From Fulvivirga sediminis (GTDB lineage Bacteria > Bacteroidota > Bacteroidia > Cytophagales > Cyclobacteriaceae): DNA of 64,000 bases. Below are positions 1-8,022 of the stretch, in pieces. Numbering within the stretch: the first letter of the stretch is position 1; each line of letters begins with the position of its first letter. Under the pieces are notes generated by a model. The model was not told the DNA's origin. It saw nothing but the letters and a program-made list of their open reading frames with translations, and did no database searches. The translations under genes were made by a program, and so were the position numbers. Where the stretch lies: NCBI RefSeq assembly GCF_016757215.1, contig NZ_JAESIY010000013.1:62001-126000 (forward strand), read 5' to 3'.

Positions 1-1
1 A

Positions 2-268
2 AAGCTATTCAGAAAAGAAGGTCAGGACCCTGACCCTATTTGTGATGACTGCCCAAAAGACGATCCTCGCTATGGCAAAAAAATCATAGGTATGGAAATC
101 ATAAAGGATTTAGAAAAAGATGGCTCTGAGTACGTTGATGGCACAGTATTAAAACCTGATGAAGGAAGAATTTATAAGTGTAAAATATGGCTTGATAATG
201 GTAAACTAAACATTCGAGGATACTGGGGGTTTCTATATAAAACCCAGGAGTGGACCAGAGCCGAATAA
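2..268 (+). CDS. DUF2147 protein, C-terminal part (partial)
   Basis: An open frame runs in from the left edge and ends with TAA at 266-268, giving 88 residues of a C-terminus. It has a CDDCPKDDPR segment, then GM.I, a GTVLKPDEGRIYKCKIWLDNGKLNIRG-like run (about residues 48-73) and a final W-G-F ... Q-E-W-T-R. This order (Cys-rich turn, product-type glycine, D-P-x-x-G-x-Y-K-C, then R-G-x-x-G-x ... W-x-R) is the end of DUF2147 proteins, small exported beta proteins of unknown function common in Bacteroidota. The start and any signal peptide lie outside the window. Confidence 0.8.
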   Translation, partial: KLFRKEGQDPDPICDDCPKDDPRYGKKIIGMEIIKDLEKDGSEYVDGTVLKPDEGRIYKCKIWLDNGKLNIRGYWGFLYKTQEWTRAE

Positions 269-383
269 AGAAATATATAGTAAACTAACCTCATTTTATG
301 TACTTGATAGAATTTTTTTATAATAGTCTCATAAAGCAAAGGTTACCAGAGTATATTTATATGTATAAAACAGCAGAGCTCAA

Positions 384-923
384 ATGAAGGACAACGAGGT
401 TTTCGAACGGATATGCCGTGGTGACGAGACTGCCTTGGAGTATCTTTACAAAAAGTATTACCGGATGATGACCAAATTGGTTATCTCCAATAGTGGATCA
501 GAACAAGAAGCAAAAGATATTTACCAAGATGCTCTTGTTGTTTTTTGGCAAAAGGCTACCAGTGGTAATTTGGTCCTTACGTCAAAAATAAGCACCTATC
601 TCTATAGTATTTGCCAAAACCTATGGAGAAAGGAATTAGATAGAAAACGACGCCTCTCTCATGAAGAGAAAGATGGAGAGGAGTACATTGATATCGATAC
701 AAAAGAAAGATCTAAGATCATTACAGACTGTATTGGACAACTTGGTGAGACATGTAAAAAAGTGCTAATGTTTTACTATTTTGACGGGTTATCCATGCAA
801 GACATAGCTGATAAGCTAGGCTTTGCTAATACTAACACCGCCAAAACGAAAAAATACAAATGTAAAAAGAAATTAGATGAACTAGTCAAATCTCAGTACT
901 CTGAGAGCGACTTCCTTGATTAA
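384..923 (+). CDS. ECF-type RNA polymerase sigma factor
   Basis: A 179-residue sigma-70 family protein. Region 2 spans about residues 8-85 (Y-L-Y-K-K-Y-Y near residue 20, a DIYQDALVVFWQK run, then the -10-binding helix ending YSICQNLWRKELDRKRR). Region 4 spans about 112-170, with CIGQLGETCKKVLMFYYFDG followed by a helix-turn-helix (MQDIADKLGF...AKTKKYKCKKKL). Regions 1.1 and 3 are absent, so it belongs to the extracytoplasmic-function group. The next gene starts 6 bases after its stop and encodes a single-pass membrane protein, the usual arrangement of a sigma factor and its membrane partner. No TonB receptor adjoins it, so a FecI-type iron role is not supported. The signal sensed is unknown. 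Confidence 0.9.
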   Translation: MKDNEVFERICRGDETALEYLYKKYYRMMTKLVISNSGSEQEAKDIYQDALVVFWQKATSGNLVLTSKISTYLYSICQNLWRKELDRKRRLSHEEKDGEEYIDIDTKERSKIITDCIGQLGETCKKVLMFYYFDGLSMQDIADKLGFANTNTAKTKKYKCKKKLDELVKSQYSESDFLD

Positions 924-929
924 TTAAAT

Positions 930-1880
930 ATGAGCGAAGTAGAAAAAATCGATGCTTATTTCGGGAACGAAATGACAGAAGCAGAACAGATAGACTTTGA
1001 AAACTCAGTTCAAAATGACCCTACTCTAAAAAAGGAATTTGAGTTTCAAAATGATATCGTTAATGCTTTACGAGAAACCCGAAAAGCTGAACTAAAAGCA
1101 ATGCTCAACAAAGTTCCTGTATCAGGATCTATGTCGACCAGCAGCTCATTTAGTGTAGGAAAAATTGCTTCATTAATAGTGGGTGCCGCTATAATGGGTG
1201 TAAGCGTATATTTCCTTACTAATTCAGATGCCGCCGGAAGTTTAGCCACTGAAAGCACAACCGAAACCCAACCTGTAAAACCTGAAACCTTACTTGAGTC
1301 TGCAGTTCCCTCTGAAAAATCAAATTCTCAACAAGATTTGATCGCAACAGAGAGCACTCAATTATCAAGTTCAGAAAGTAATGACGCGACAGTGCAGAGT
1401 TTCTCTGGTGTAGAATCTTCACCTAAGAATTCTGAAAACAAAATGAATACTACGACCTCTTCTACTGTTGAGAGTGAAGAGCAAAAAGTAGTTGTTAGCA
1501 AACCTGAGATAAACAAACCTGTTATTTCTAATTTTAACGATGCTACAAACAACACTGATAGCCTTGAGGCTCCTGGTGGTAGCCTTGTAAACAAAACTTA
1601 CAAGGAACAGCGTAGCATGGAAGTAGAAATAGAAGAAGGAAGTAAAAAGCACAACTTCCATTATCACTTTGTAAATGGTAAGCTTTTCTTACTTGGTGAC
1701 TTTGATAAGAATCTATATGAAATCTTGGAAATTAACACCACAACTGACAAAGCTATATTCCTATATTATAAAGGTCTATACTACAACTTAGATAAGAATC
1801 AGGAAAAAATATCAGCTCTTACTCCTATCAAGGATAATAGCTTAGTAGAAAAGCTTGAAAGAATTCGTTCTGAAGAGTAA
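930..1880 (+). CDS. Putative anti-sigma membrane protein
   Basis: A 316-residue protein cotranscribed with the sigma factor just upstream. Residues 1-65 are charged and helical (MSEVEKIDAYFGNEMTEAEQ...), a start often seen in Bacteroidota anti-sigma-like proteins. No zinc-binding HxxxCxxC motif is present, so it is not a classical ZAS-domain anti-sigma. One membrane segment lies at about 77-99 (VGKIASLIVGAAIMGVSVYF). Then come about 120 residues of Ser/Thr/Glu-rich low-complexity linker and a folded C-terminal part (about 225-316, from KTYKEQRSMEVEIEEG), which should be periplasmic. The anti-sigma role is inferred from topology and gene order only. Confidence 0.6.
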   Translation: MSEVEKIDAYFGNEMTEAEQIDFENSVQNDPTLKKEFEFQNDIVNALRETRKAELKAMLNKVPVSGSMSTSSSFSVGKIASLIVGAAIMGVSVYFLTNSDAAGSLATESTTETQPVKPETLLESAVPSEKSNSQQDLIATESTQLSSSESNDATVQSFSGVESSPKNSENKMNTTTSSTVESEEQKVVVSKPEINKPVISNFNDATNNTDSLEAPGGSLVNKTYKEQRSMEVEIEEGSKKHNFHYHFVNGKLFLLGDFDKNLYEILEINTTTDKAIFLYYKGLYYNLDKNQEKISALTPIKDNSLVEKLERIRSEE

Positions 1881-1905
1881 ACATCTGAAAAGATTTAAAC
1901 AAAGA

Positions 1906-1933
1906 AGCCTCGGATTATGTCTGAGGCTTTTTT
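1906..1933 (+). terminator. Rho-independent terminator
   Basis: Arms AGCCTCGG (1906-1913) and CTGAGGCT (1921-1928) pair over 8 bp with one G-T wobble, around a 7-base loop, and a T run follows to 1933. It closes the sigma/anti-sigma operon before ftsX. Confidence 0.85.
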
Positions 1934-2016
1934 ATTTGATATACTTGGCTTTATTTTGCCACAGGTTTAATAACTTGGCTAACAATTATTAAATTTGAAA
2001 CAATCAAATCAACTGC

Positions 2017-2913
2017 GTGGAAAAAGATCAAAGAAGCAAAAAGAAGAAAAAACTAGGTAGCTATCCATATACCAGTGTGATATTTAGTATAACGCTGGCA
2101 CTTTTTGTAATCGGTTTATTTGGACTTCTTCTTCTGCACACGAATAGACTTACCGAACTTATTAAGGACAACATAGAGCTTCAGGTTTACCTTGATAAAG
2201 ATGTTACCGATAATCAGCGTATTCAGATACAAAAGACGCTTTCCTCTAAAGATTATGCTGCAGAAAAAGATGATGAAGTACAAATCAGTTTTGTTTCTAA
2301 AGAAGATGCTGCTGAAGAGTTTATCAAAGAAACAGGAGAAGACTTCAGTAGCTTCCTTGGAGAAAACCCTCTTAGAGATGCATATGTATTAAAAATAGCA
2401 TCAGAGTTTCAAAAAACGGAAAAATTAGATTCTATTAAACAAGATATAGAAGGAGTAAGTGGCGTATTTGAGGTTGAGTATGAAAAAAACATGGTAGAAT
2501 CCATAAATGAGAACCTTGCCACCATAAGTCTCTTGCTAATTGGTTTTTCACTTATTCTTCTTATTGCAGTGGTTATATTGATTAACAACACGATTAAACT
2601 AGCTCTTTTCTCTCAAAGATTTTTGATTAGAAGCATGCAGCTGGTAGGTGCAAAATCTTCGTTTATTCAAAAACCTTTTCTATGGAGAGCTACTCTGCAT
2701 GGAATCATTAGTGGTGTATTTGCCAGTGCACTGCTATATTTATTAATAAATTTCGCTTATAGCAAAATCAATAATTTACAAAAACTTTATGAGCCGGATA
2801 AGCTCTTGATATTATTTTTAGCCTTGTTTATTTTGGGTGCCCTCATAGGTTTTATGAGCACCTACAGAGCTATCAAAAAGTATCTTAAAATGTCACTAGA
2901 CGAATTATATTAA
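2017..2913 (+). CDS. ftsX: Cell division ABC transporter permease FtsX
   Basis: A 298-residue FtsX. A basic cytoplasmic N-terminus is followed by TM1 (about 20-43), a large periplasmic domain (about 45-165), and three more membrane segments (about 170-195, 225-250, 262-285). The line LTELIKDNIELQVYLDKDVT after TM1 is typical of FtsX. FtsX with the ATPase FtsE couples septation to activation of cell-wall hydrolases; ftsE is not adjacent, as is usual in Bacteroidota. The start is GTG at 2017. It heads the run ftsX-DUF3098-uppP-truB-ribF, with gaps of only a few bases or overlaps, so these are probably one operon mixing envelope and RNA/flavin genes. Confidence 0.93.
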   Translation: MEKDQRSKKKKKLGSYPYTSVIFSITLALFVIGLFGLLLLHTNRLTELIKDNIELQVYLDKDVTDNQRIQIQKTLSSKDYAAEKDDEVQISFVSKEDAAEEFIKETGEDFSSFLGENPLRDAYVLKIASEFQKTEKLDSIKQDIEGVSGVFEVEYEKNMVESINENLATISLLLIGFSLILLIAVVILINNTIKLALFSQRFLIRSMQLVGAKSSFIQKPFLWRATLHGIISGVFASALLYLLINFAYSKINNLQKLYEPDKLLILFLALFILGALIGFMSTYRAIKKYLKMSLDELY

Positions 2914-2916
2914 AAC

Positions 2917-3141
2917 ATGGAGAATAAAAGCAAGCTTCCTTTCGGTAAAAAAAATTACACCTTAATGCTAATAGGGTTGGCTGTTCTAGTTGTAGGTTTT
3001 GTCATTATGAGCATAGACTCAGAGCCTTTTGGTTTTGGCTTCATGGGATTAACCCTTGGACCGTTAGTAGTAATGGCTGGCTTTTTAATTGAAATTGTAG
3101 CAATCCTTCACAATCCTAAAGAGCAAAATGAGTCTAATTGA
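2917..3141 (+). CDS. DUF3098 small membrane protein
   Basis: A 74-residue protein with a short polar start (MENKSKLPFGKKNY) and two hydrophobic helices (about 15-33 and 42-64) around a G-F-G-F-M-G turn. The length, the LPFGKKNY start and the position between ftsX and uppP match the DUF3098 family of Bacteroidota, whose function is unknown. It begins 3 bases after ftsX, and its last 14 bases overlap the uppP start, so translation is probably coupled. A helper role for FtsX or UppP is possible but unproven. Confidence 0.85.
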   Translation: MENKSKLPFGKKNYTLMLIGLAVLVVGFVIMSIDSEPFGFGFMGLTLGPLVVMAGFLIEIVAILHNPKEQNESN

Positions 3142-3925
3142 AGCTATCATCCTTGGTATAATTCAAGGGTTAACAGAATTTTTACCTGTCAGCAGTAGTG
3201 GTCATATAGAATTAGGAGCCTATTTACTGAATATCCATACTAGTGACAACCTTCTATTTACGATTATAGTGCATGCAGCTACTGCGCTGAGCACCATAGT
3301 CATTTTCAGAAAAGACATTCTGGAGATAATAAAAGACTTATTTAAGTTCCAATGGAATGAGTCTACTCAATTTGCAGCCAAAATAGCGCTCAGCATGATT
3401 CCTGTTGGAGTTATAGGTGTGCTCTTCGAAGATAAAATTGAAGCGTTATTTGCTGGCAATGTCACTTTCGTGGCTTTTATGCTTTTGATTACAGGTTTTT
3501 TGCTTACGGTTACTTATTATACCAGCGATGGCACTAAGAAAGTAACTTTTGGTCGAGCCATAATAATCGGTCTGGCACAGTCGATAGCCATTTTACCTGG
3601 TATTTCAAGATCTGGAACCACTATAGCTACCTCTTTATATTTAGGTGTGGAAAAATCAAGAGCGACCCGTTTTTCATTCTTGATGGTACTACCTCCTATT
3701 TTGGGCGCTGCCCTATTGAAAACTATTGATTTCATTAAAGCACCAGAAGTAGCAGCAGACAGCATCTCAGGCATTACATTATTAGCAGGCTTTATTGCCG
3801 CCTTTGTTTCAGGCTTACTTGCTTGCCAATGGATGATTAAAATTGTAAGACAAGGAAAACTAATTTACTTCGCCGTATACTGTATTATAGTAGCGATAGT
3901 TGTATTATCAGTAGTATATTTCTAA
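3128..3925 (+). CDS. uppP: Undecaprenyl-diphosphatase UppP (BacA)
   Basis: A 265-residue multi-pass inner-membrane enzyme that dephosphorylates undecaprenyl diphosphate so that the lipid carrier can be reused for peptidoglycan and polysaccharide synthesis. Both signatures are present: GLTEFLPVSSSGH at residues 14-26 (Glu17 and His26 in the active site) and PGISRSGTT near residue 157, whose Arg is catalytic. Length is normal (about 260-280). The start overlaps the DUF3098 gene, and the stop TAA overlaps the ATG of truB, so expression is coupled. Loss of this family typically raises bacitracin sensitivity. Confidence 0.97.
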   Translation: MSLIEAIILGIIQGLTEFLPVSSSGHIELGAYLLNIHTSDNLLFTIIVHAATALSTIVIFRKDILEIIKDLFKFQWNESTQFAAKIALSMIPVGVIGVLFEDKIEALFAGNVTFVAFMLLITGFLLTVTYYTSDGTKKVTFGRAIIIGLAQSIAILPGISRSGTTIATSLYLGVEKSRATRFSFLMVLPPILGAALLKTIDFIKAPEVAADSISGITLLAGFIAAFVSGLLACQWMIKIVRQGKLIYFAVYCIIVAIVVLSVVYF

Positions 3926-4581
3926 TGAATAACACACCTCCAGAAGGCTCAGTACTGCTTATAGACAAGCCCTATCAATGGACTTCTTTTGATGTAGTAA
4001 AAAAGCTACGCTATGCCCTCAAAGTAAAAAAAATTGGTCATGCTGGTACATTGGATCCTCTTGCTACGGGTCTGCTAATATTGTGTACTGGTAAAATGAC
4101 CAAGCAGATAGAAACATTTCAAGCTCAGGAAAAGGAGTACACAGGCAAATTTTACCTGGGAAAAACCACTCCTTCTTACGACTTAGAAACGGAAGTGGAT
4201 AGTGAAACCTCTATTGATCATTTGCATGAGCAGGAAATACATGAAGCCACTATCCCTTTTACTGGTATTATAGAACAAACTCCTCCCATTTTTTCAGCCA
4301 TTAAGGTAAATGGGAAAAGGGCATATGAAGGAGCCAGAAAAGGAGAAGATGTAAAATTAAAGTCTCGAAAAGTAGAAATAAAAGCCTTTGAAATTACTTC
4401 TATTGATTTGCCAGAAGTAAGCTTTAGAATTGTTTGTTCTAAAGGTACTTATATAAGAAGCATTGCGCATGATTTTGGTCAGGCGCTTGGCGTAGGAGCT
4501 CATTTATCAGAGCTACGACGAACCCGAATAGGCGATTTTTCCGTTGATGATGCTAAAACAATAGAAGAAGCTATCAGCTAA
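3925..4581 (+). CDS. truB: tRNA pseudouridine(55) synthase TruB
   Basis: A 218-residue TruB, which makes pseudouridine 55 in the T loop of tRNAs. The catalytic motif GHAGTLDPLATGLL has its aspartate at residue 44. KGTYIRSIAHDFG near residue 170 and HLSELRRTRIG near 192 are the conserved later motifs. The protein stops soon after that and lacks the PUA-like C-terminal extension of longer homologues (E. coli TruB is about 314 residues), a normal state in Bacteroidota. The start overlaps the uppP stop by one base, and the stop overlaps the ribF start. Confidence 0.96.
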   Translation: MNNTPPEGSVLLIDKPYQWTSFDVVKKLRYALKVKKIGHAGTLDPLATGLLILCTGKMTKQIETFQAQEKEYTGKFYLGKTTPSYDLETEVDSETSIDHLHEQEIHEATIPFTGIIEQTPPIFSAIKVNGKRAYEGARKGEDVKLKSRKVEIKAFEITSIDLPEVSFRIVCSKGTYIRSIAHDFGQALGVGAHLSELRRTRIGDFSVDDAKTIEEAIS

Positions 4582-5510
4582 TGAAAATCTACCATGGCAT
4601 AGATGATTTTAAAAAGCTCGATTTTGCAGTAGTTACCAGCGGTACGTTTGATGGTGTACATATTGGGCATCAAAAAATACTTGAAAGGCTTAATGAAATA
4701 GCCAAGAAATGTAACGGAGAAACTGTTTTAATCACTTTTTGGCCTCACCCCAGGCTGGTCTTATATCCAGATGACAGCAATTTGAAACTACTCAATACTT
4801 TCGAAGAAAAGGCTGAGTTACTTAAAAATCAAGGCATTGACCATCTTATTAGAATACCATTTACCAAAGAATTTTCTAACCTTACTTCGGAAGAATTTAT
4901 AAGGCAAATATTAGTAGATACTATAGGTACAAAAAAGCTGGTTATAGGTTACGATCATCGTTTTGGAAAGAACAGAGAAGGTGGTTTTGAATATCTCAAG
5001 GCTCACTCAGCAGAATATGGTTTTGAAGTGGAAGAAATTTCCAGGCAAGATATCGACAACGTAGGTGTTAGTTCCACCAAAATAAGAAAAGCCTTACTAG
5101 AAGGTGATGCGACTACTGCCACGGAACTCTTAGGCAGACCCTATAGTATTAATGGCAGAGTAGTAAAAGGTGAAAAACTAGGTCGAATTATAGGTTTTCC
5201 TACTGCTAACATAGAACTTGACTTTCGTCATAAACTCATTCCCGCTGACGGTTCTTATGCTGTTAAAGTTATGTGTAATCATAATTTTTACAACGGAATG
5301 CTAAACATTGGCTATCGTCCTACGGTTTCAGGTACAAGACGGACCATAGAAGTAAATATTTTTGACTTTAACCAAGATATTTATGGAGAAAACGTTTTAA
5401 TTAACTTTATTGGCCGCATAAGAGATGAAATAAAATTTGAGGACATTGAAGCCCTAAAGGCTCAGCTCAAAGAAGATAAATTAACAGCCCAAAAAATATT
5501 GTACAAGTGA
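4581..5510 (+). CDS. ribF: Bifunctional riboflavin kinase / FAD synthetase RibF
   Basis: A 309-residue bifunctional enzyme converting riboflavin to FMN and then FAD. The N-terminal adenylyltransferase domain (about 1-180) shows SGTFDGVHIGHQKIL at about 20-34, YDHRFGKNREG near 131 and VSSTKIRKALLEG near 168. The C-terminal flavokinase domain (about 185-305) shows GRVVKGEKLGRIIGFPTANI and YNGMLNIGYRPTV. Gene order truB-ribF is widespread in bacteria. The ATG overlaps the truB stop. It ends 16 bases before the acetoacetate-CoA ligase gene, which may be read in the same transcript. Confidence 0.97.
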   Translation: MKIYHGIDDFKKLDFAVVTSGTFDGVHIGHQKILERLNEIAKKCNGETVLITFWPHPRLVLYPDDSNLKLLNTFEEKAELLKNQGIDHLIRIPFTKEFSNLTSEEFIRQILVDTIGTKKLVIGYDHRFGKNREGGFEYLKAHSAEYGFEVEEISRQDIDNVGVSSTKIRKALLEGDATTATELLGRPYSINGRVVKGEKLGRIIGFPTANIELDFRHKLIPADGSYAVKVMCNHNFYNGMLNIGYRPTVSGTRRTIEVNIFDFNQDIYGENVLINFIGRIRDEIKFEDIEALKAQLKEDKLTAQKILYK

Positions 5511-5526
5511 TATAAATTGAGTTATT

Positions 5527-7500
5527 ATGAATCCGCAGGACACCCCAAAGCAACTATGGTCACCCAGTAATGATTTCATTAACCAGACCAACCTGTCGGA
5601 TTATCTCAAATGGCTAAAGTCCTACAAAGAACTATCCTTCAGCAATTATCACGAACTCTGGAAATGGTCTACTGATCATATAGATCAATTTTGGGAAACC
5701 GTGTGGCAATATTTTAACATACAAGGAGGTGAGTACTCTTCCGTAGTATCTGGAGCAAAAATGCCTAGCTATAAATGGTTTGAGGGGGCCCAAGTTAATT
5801 ATGCTGAGCATATTTTCCTATCCTATTCGGAGGATATACCGGCGATCATATCAAAAAAGGAAGGCCAGCCAGCCGAAGAAACTTCTTGGAGCGAATTAAA
5901 AATAAAAGTAACTCAAGTACAACAGCTACTCAAACAGTGGGGAGTGCAGGCAGGAGACAGAGTAGTGGCCTATGTACCCAACTGCTTAGAAGCTACTGTA
6001 GCTTTTCTGGCCGTGAACAGCTTAGGGGCTATCTGGTCTAGCTGCTCTCCTGACTTTGGACTTAGCTCTATTATAGATCGATTTGAACAAGTAAAACCAA
6101 AAGTACTGATAGGAGTAGATGGCTATAGTTATGGAGGAAAAAAATTTGATAAGACTTCTATCATCACCTCTATACAAAAAGCCCTCCCCTCTTTGGAGCA
6201 TACTTTACTTATACCATATATCAACGCTGACATTTCTTCTTTAGATAACTATTATTCATGGAACGATCTTCCCTCAGCCGACAATAAAACGCTTGATTTC
6301 CATAGAGTTCCTTTCAATGACTCTATCTGGATTTTATATTCTTCGGGCACTACAGGAGCGCCTAAAGCCATCACACATAGCCAGGGAGGCATATTACTTG
6401 AGCATTATAAATATGTAAGCTTTCATCAGAATGTAAGACCAGGAGACCGATGCTTTTGGTACACTACTACAGGTTGGATGATGTGGAACTATATACAGAG
6501 TGCCTTATTATGCCGAGGAACCATAGTGCTTTATGATGGTAGCCCTGCTTGGCCTACAGTAGATGCCCTATGGCAAATGGCCGATGAGTTAAGAATAAAT
6601 CATTTCGGCACCAGTGCCGGCTATATAGTTGCAAATATGAAAGAAGGGAAAAAGCCAGGAATAGAGCATAACCTTTCATCATTGATATCTATAGGATCTA
6701 CTGGCTCTCCCCTACCTCCTGAGGGCTTTGACTATGTCTATGAACATATAAAACACGACGTGTGGCTAACTTCTATGAGCGGAGGCACAGATGTATGCAG
6801 TGCCTTTGTTGGAGGTGTACCTACTTTGCCTGTTTATGAAGGTGAGATTCAAGCCAGAGCACTAGGCTGTCATTTATTAGCCTATAATGAAAATGGTGAG
6901 CCTGTCACTAATGAAGAGGGGGAGATGGTTATAACCCAGCCTATGCCCTCAATGCCTATTTTTTTCTGGAATGATGAGCAGCATGAACGGTACAAAGCCA
7001 GTTATTTTGAAATGTATTCAGATGTTTGGAGGCACGGCGATTGGATTAAGATCACCCCTAGACATGGAATTATTATATATGGTAGGTCTGATGCTACCCT
7101 CAATAGAGGCGGTGTCAGAATCGGGACAAGCGAAATTTACAGGGCCGTAGACCAAATTACTGAAATACAGGATAGCCTGGTAGTTTGTATTGAAACCAAG
7201 TCCGGGGACTTTTACATGCCACTTTTTGTAAAGATGCAAAAAGATCAACCACTTACCCCTGAGCTTATATCTAAAGTAAAAAAGACAATTAGAGAGAGTT
7301 ACTCCCCAAGACACGTGCCTGATGAGGTCATCGCCATAAATGAGATCCCTTACACCATCAGCGGAAAAAAGACAGAGACCCCTGTGAAAAAAGTACTTAT
7401 GGGTAAGGATATTAAGCAAGCTATGAACAAAGATGCCTTGAAAAACCCAGATGCTATGAACTTTTTTATTAATCTCGCCAAAGAATTAGAGGTTGGTTAA
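5527..7500 (+). CDS. Acetoacetate-CoA ligase (acetoacetyl-CoA synthetase)
   Basis: A 657-residue ANL-superfamily enzyme that activates acetoacetate to acetoacetyl-CoA with ATP. The N-terminal cap (MNPQDTPKQLWSPSNDFI..., then the helical segment with LWKWSTDHIDQFWETVWQYF) is typical of AACS and ACS. The P-loop-like motif YSSGTTGAPKAITHSQGG lies near 276, TTTGWMMWNYI near 315, and the C-terminal motif IPYTISGKKTETPVKK carries the catalytic lysine. Length matches AACS (about 650-670) and distinguishes it from shorter acyl-CoA ligases. It probably serves ketone-body or polyhydroxybutyrate-type carbon use. No thiolase is adjacent. Confidence 0.92.
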   Translation: MNPQDTPKQLWSPSNDFINQTNLSDYLKWLKSYKELSFSNYHELWKWSTDHIDQFWETVWQYFNIQGGEYSSVVSGAKMPSYKWFEGAQVNYAEHIFLSYSEDIPAIISKKEGQPAEETSWSELKIKVTQVQQLLKQWGVQAGDRVVAYVPNCLEATVAFLAVNSLGAIWSSCSPDFGLSSIIDRFEQVKPKVLIGVDGYSYGGKKFDKTSIITSIQKALPSLEHTLLIPYINADISSLDNYYSWNDLPSADNKTLDFHRVPFNDSIWILYSSGTTGAPKAITHSQGGILLEHYKYVSFHQNVRPGDRCFWYTTTGWMMWNYIQSALLCRGTIVLYDGSPAWPTVDALWQMADELRINHFGTSAGYIVANMKEGKKPGIEHNLSSLISIGSTGSPLPPEGFDYVYEHIKHDVWLTSMSGGTDVCSAFVGGVPTLPVYEGEIQARALGCHLLAYNENGEPVTNEEGEMVITQPMPSMPIFFWNDEQHERYKASYFEMYSDVWRHGDWIKITPRHGIIIYGRSDATLNRGGVRIGTSEIYRAVDQITEIQDSLVVCIETKSGDFYMPLFVKMQKDQPLTPELISKVKKTIRESYSPRHVPDEVIAINEIPYTISGKKTETPVKKVLMGKDIKQAMNKDALKNPDAMNFFINLAKELEVG

Positions 7501-7542
7501 CCAAATCAATATACCTTTGCCTGTTCAAAAAAGAATGAGATA

Positions 7543-7878
7543 ATGAGGAAATCAGAAATTAATTTCACTGTAGAATTAGATAAAGATAATATACCTGAAA
7601 AAATCAGTTGGGATGCCACTGAAAAGCCCGAAGGTGAACTTTCAGAAACGAAAAGCATTAGTGTATCTCTTTGGGATGATATTCAAAAGAACACTATGCG
7701 TATAGACTTGTGGACTAAAGACATGCCTGTAGACGAGATGAAAAGGTTTTATGTAGACTGCCTAGGGGGCATAGCACAAACGCTTCTTAACAGCACAGGA
7801 GATGAATTTATGGCATCGGAGATCAACAATCTGTGCGAGAAACTAGCTGAACATATTAGAAAAGAGACTGAGGGTTAA
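7543..7878 (+). CDS. gldC: Gliding motility protein GldC
   Basis: A 111-residue soluble protein with no signal peptide. The opening KSEINFTVELDKDNIPEKISWDAT, the SLWDDIQKNTMRIDLWTKDMPVDEMKRF block and the LGGIAQTLLNSTGD segment are what I recognise as GldC. In Flavobacterium johnsoniae, GldC promotes gliding without being absolutely required; its biochemical role is unsettled. In many Bacteroidota it pairs with gldB, which is not seen here. Its presence with the PorP/SprF and type B sorting proteins near 30 kb supports a gliding or type IX secreting organism. Confidence 0.9.
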   Translation: MRKSEINFTVELDKDNIPEKISWDATEKPEGELSETKSISVSLWDDIQKNTMRIDLWTKDMPVDEMKRFYVDCLGGIAQTLLNSTGDEFMASEINNLCEKLAEHIRKETEG

Positions 7879-8022
7879 TCTTGGGCTTCTATAAATCTTC
7901 GTAAACGATTCCGAAAAACTGATTAATACACTTAATTTTTAGAAGAATTTCTTGTACATTGAGTTAAAGACTGCCTTGCGCATGCTTGGCAACATTCTCA
8001 TGATAACTTATTCGTTAACTCA

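Noticed and set aside
7018-7419. Minus-strand 133-residue frame inside acetoacetate-CoA ligase
   Set aside because: Antisense to the conserved C-terminal domain of the ligase, with no start context or family.
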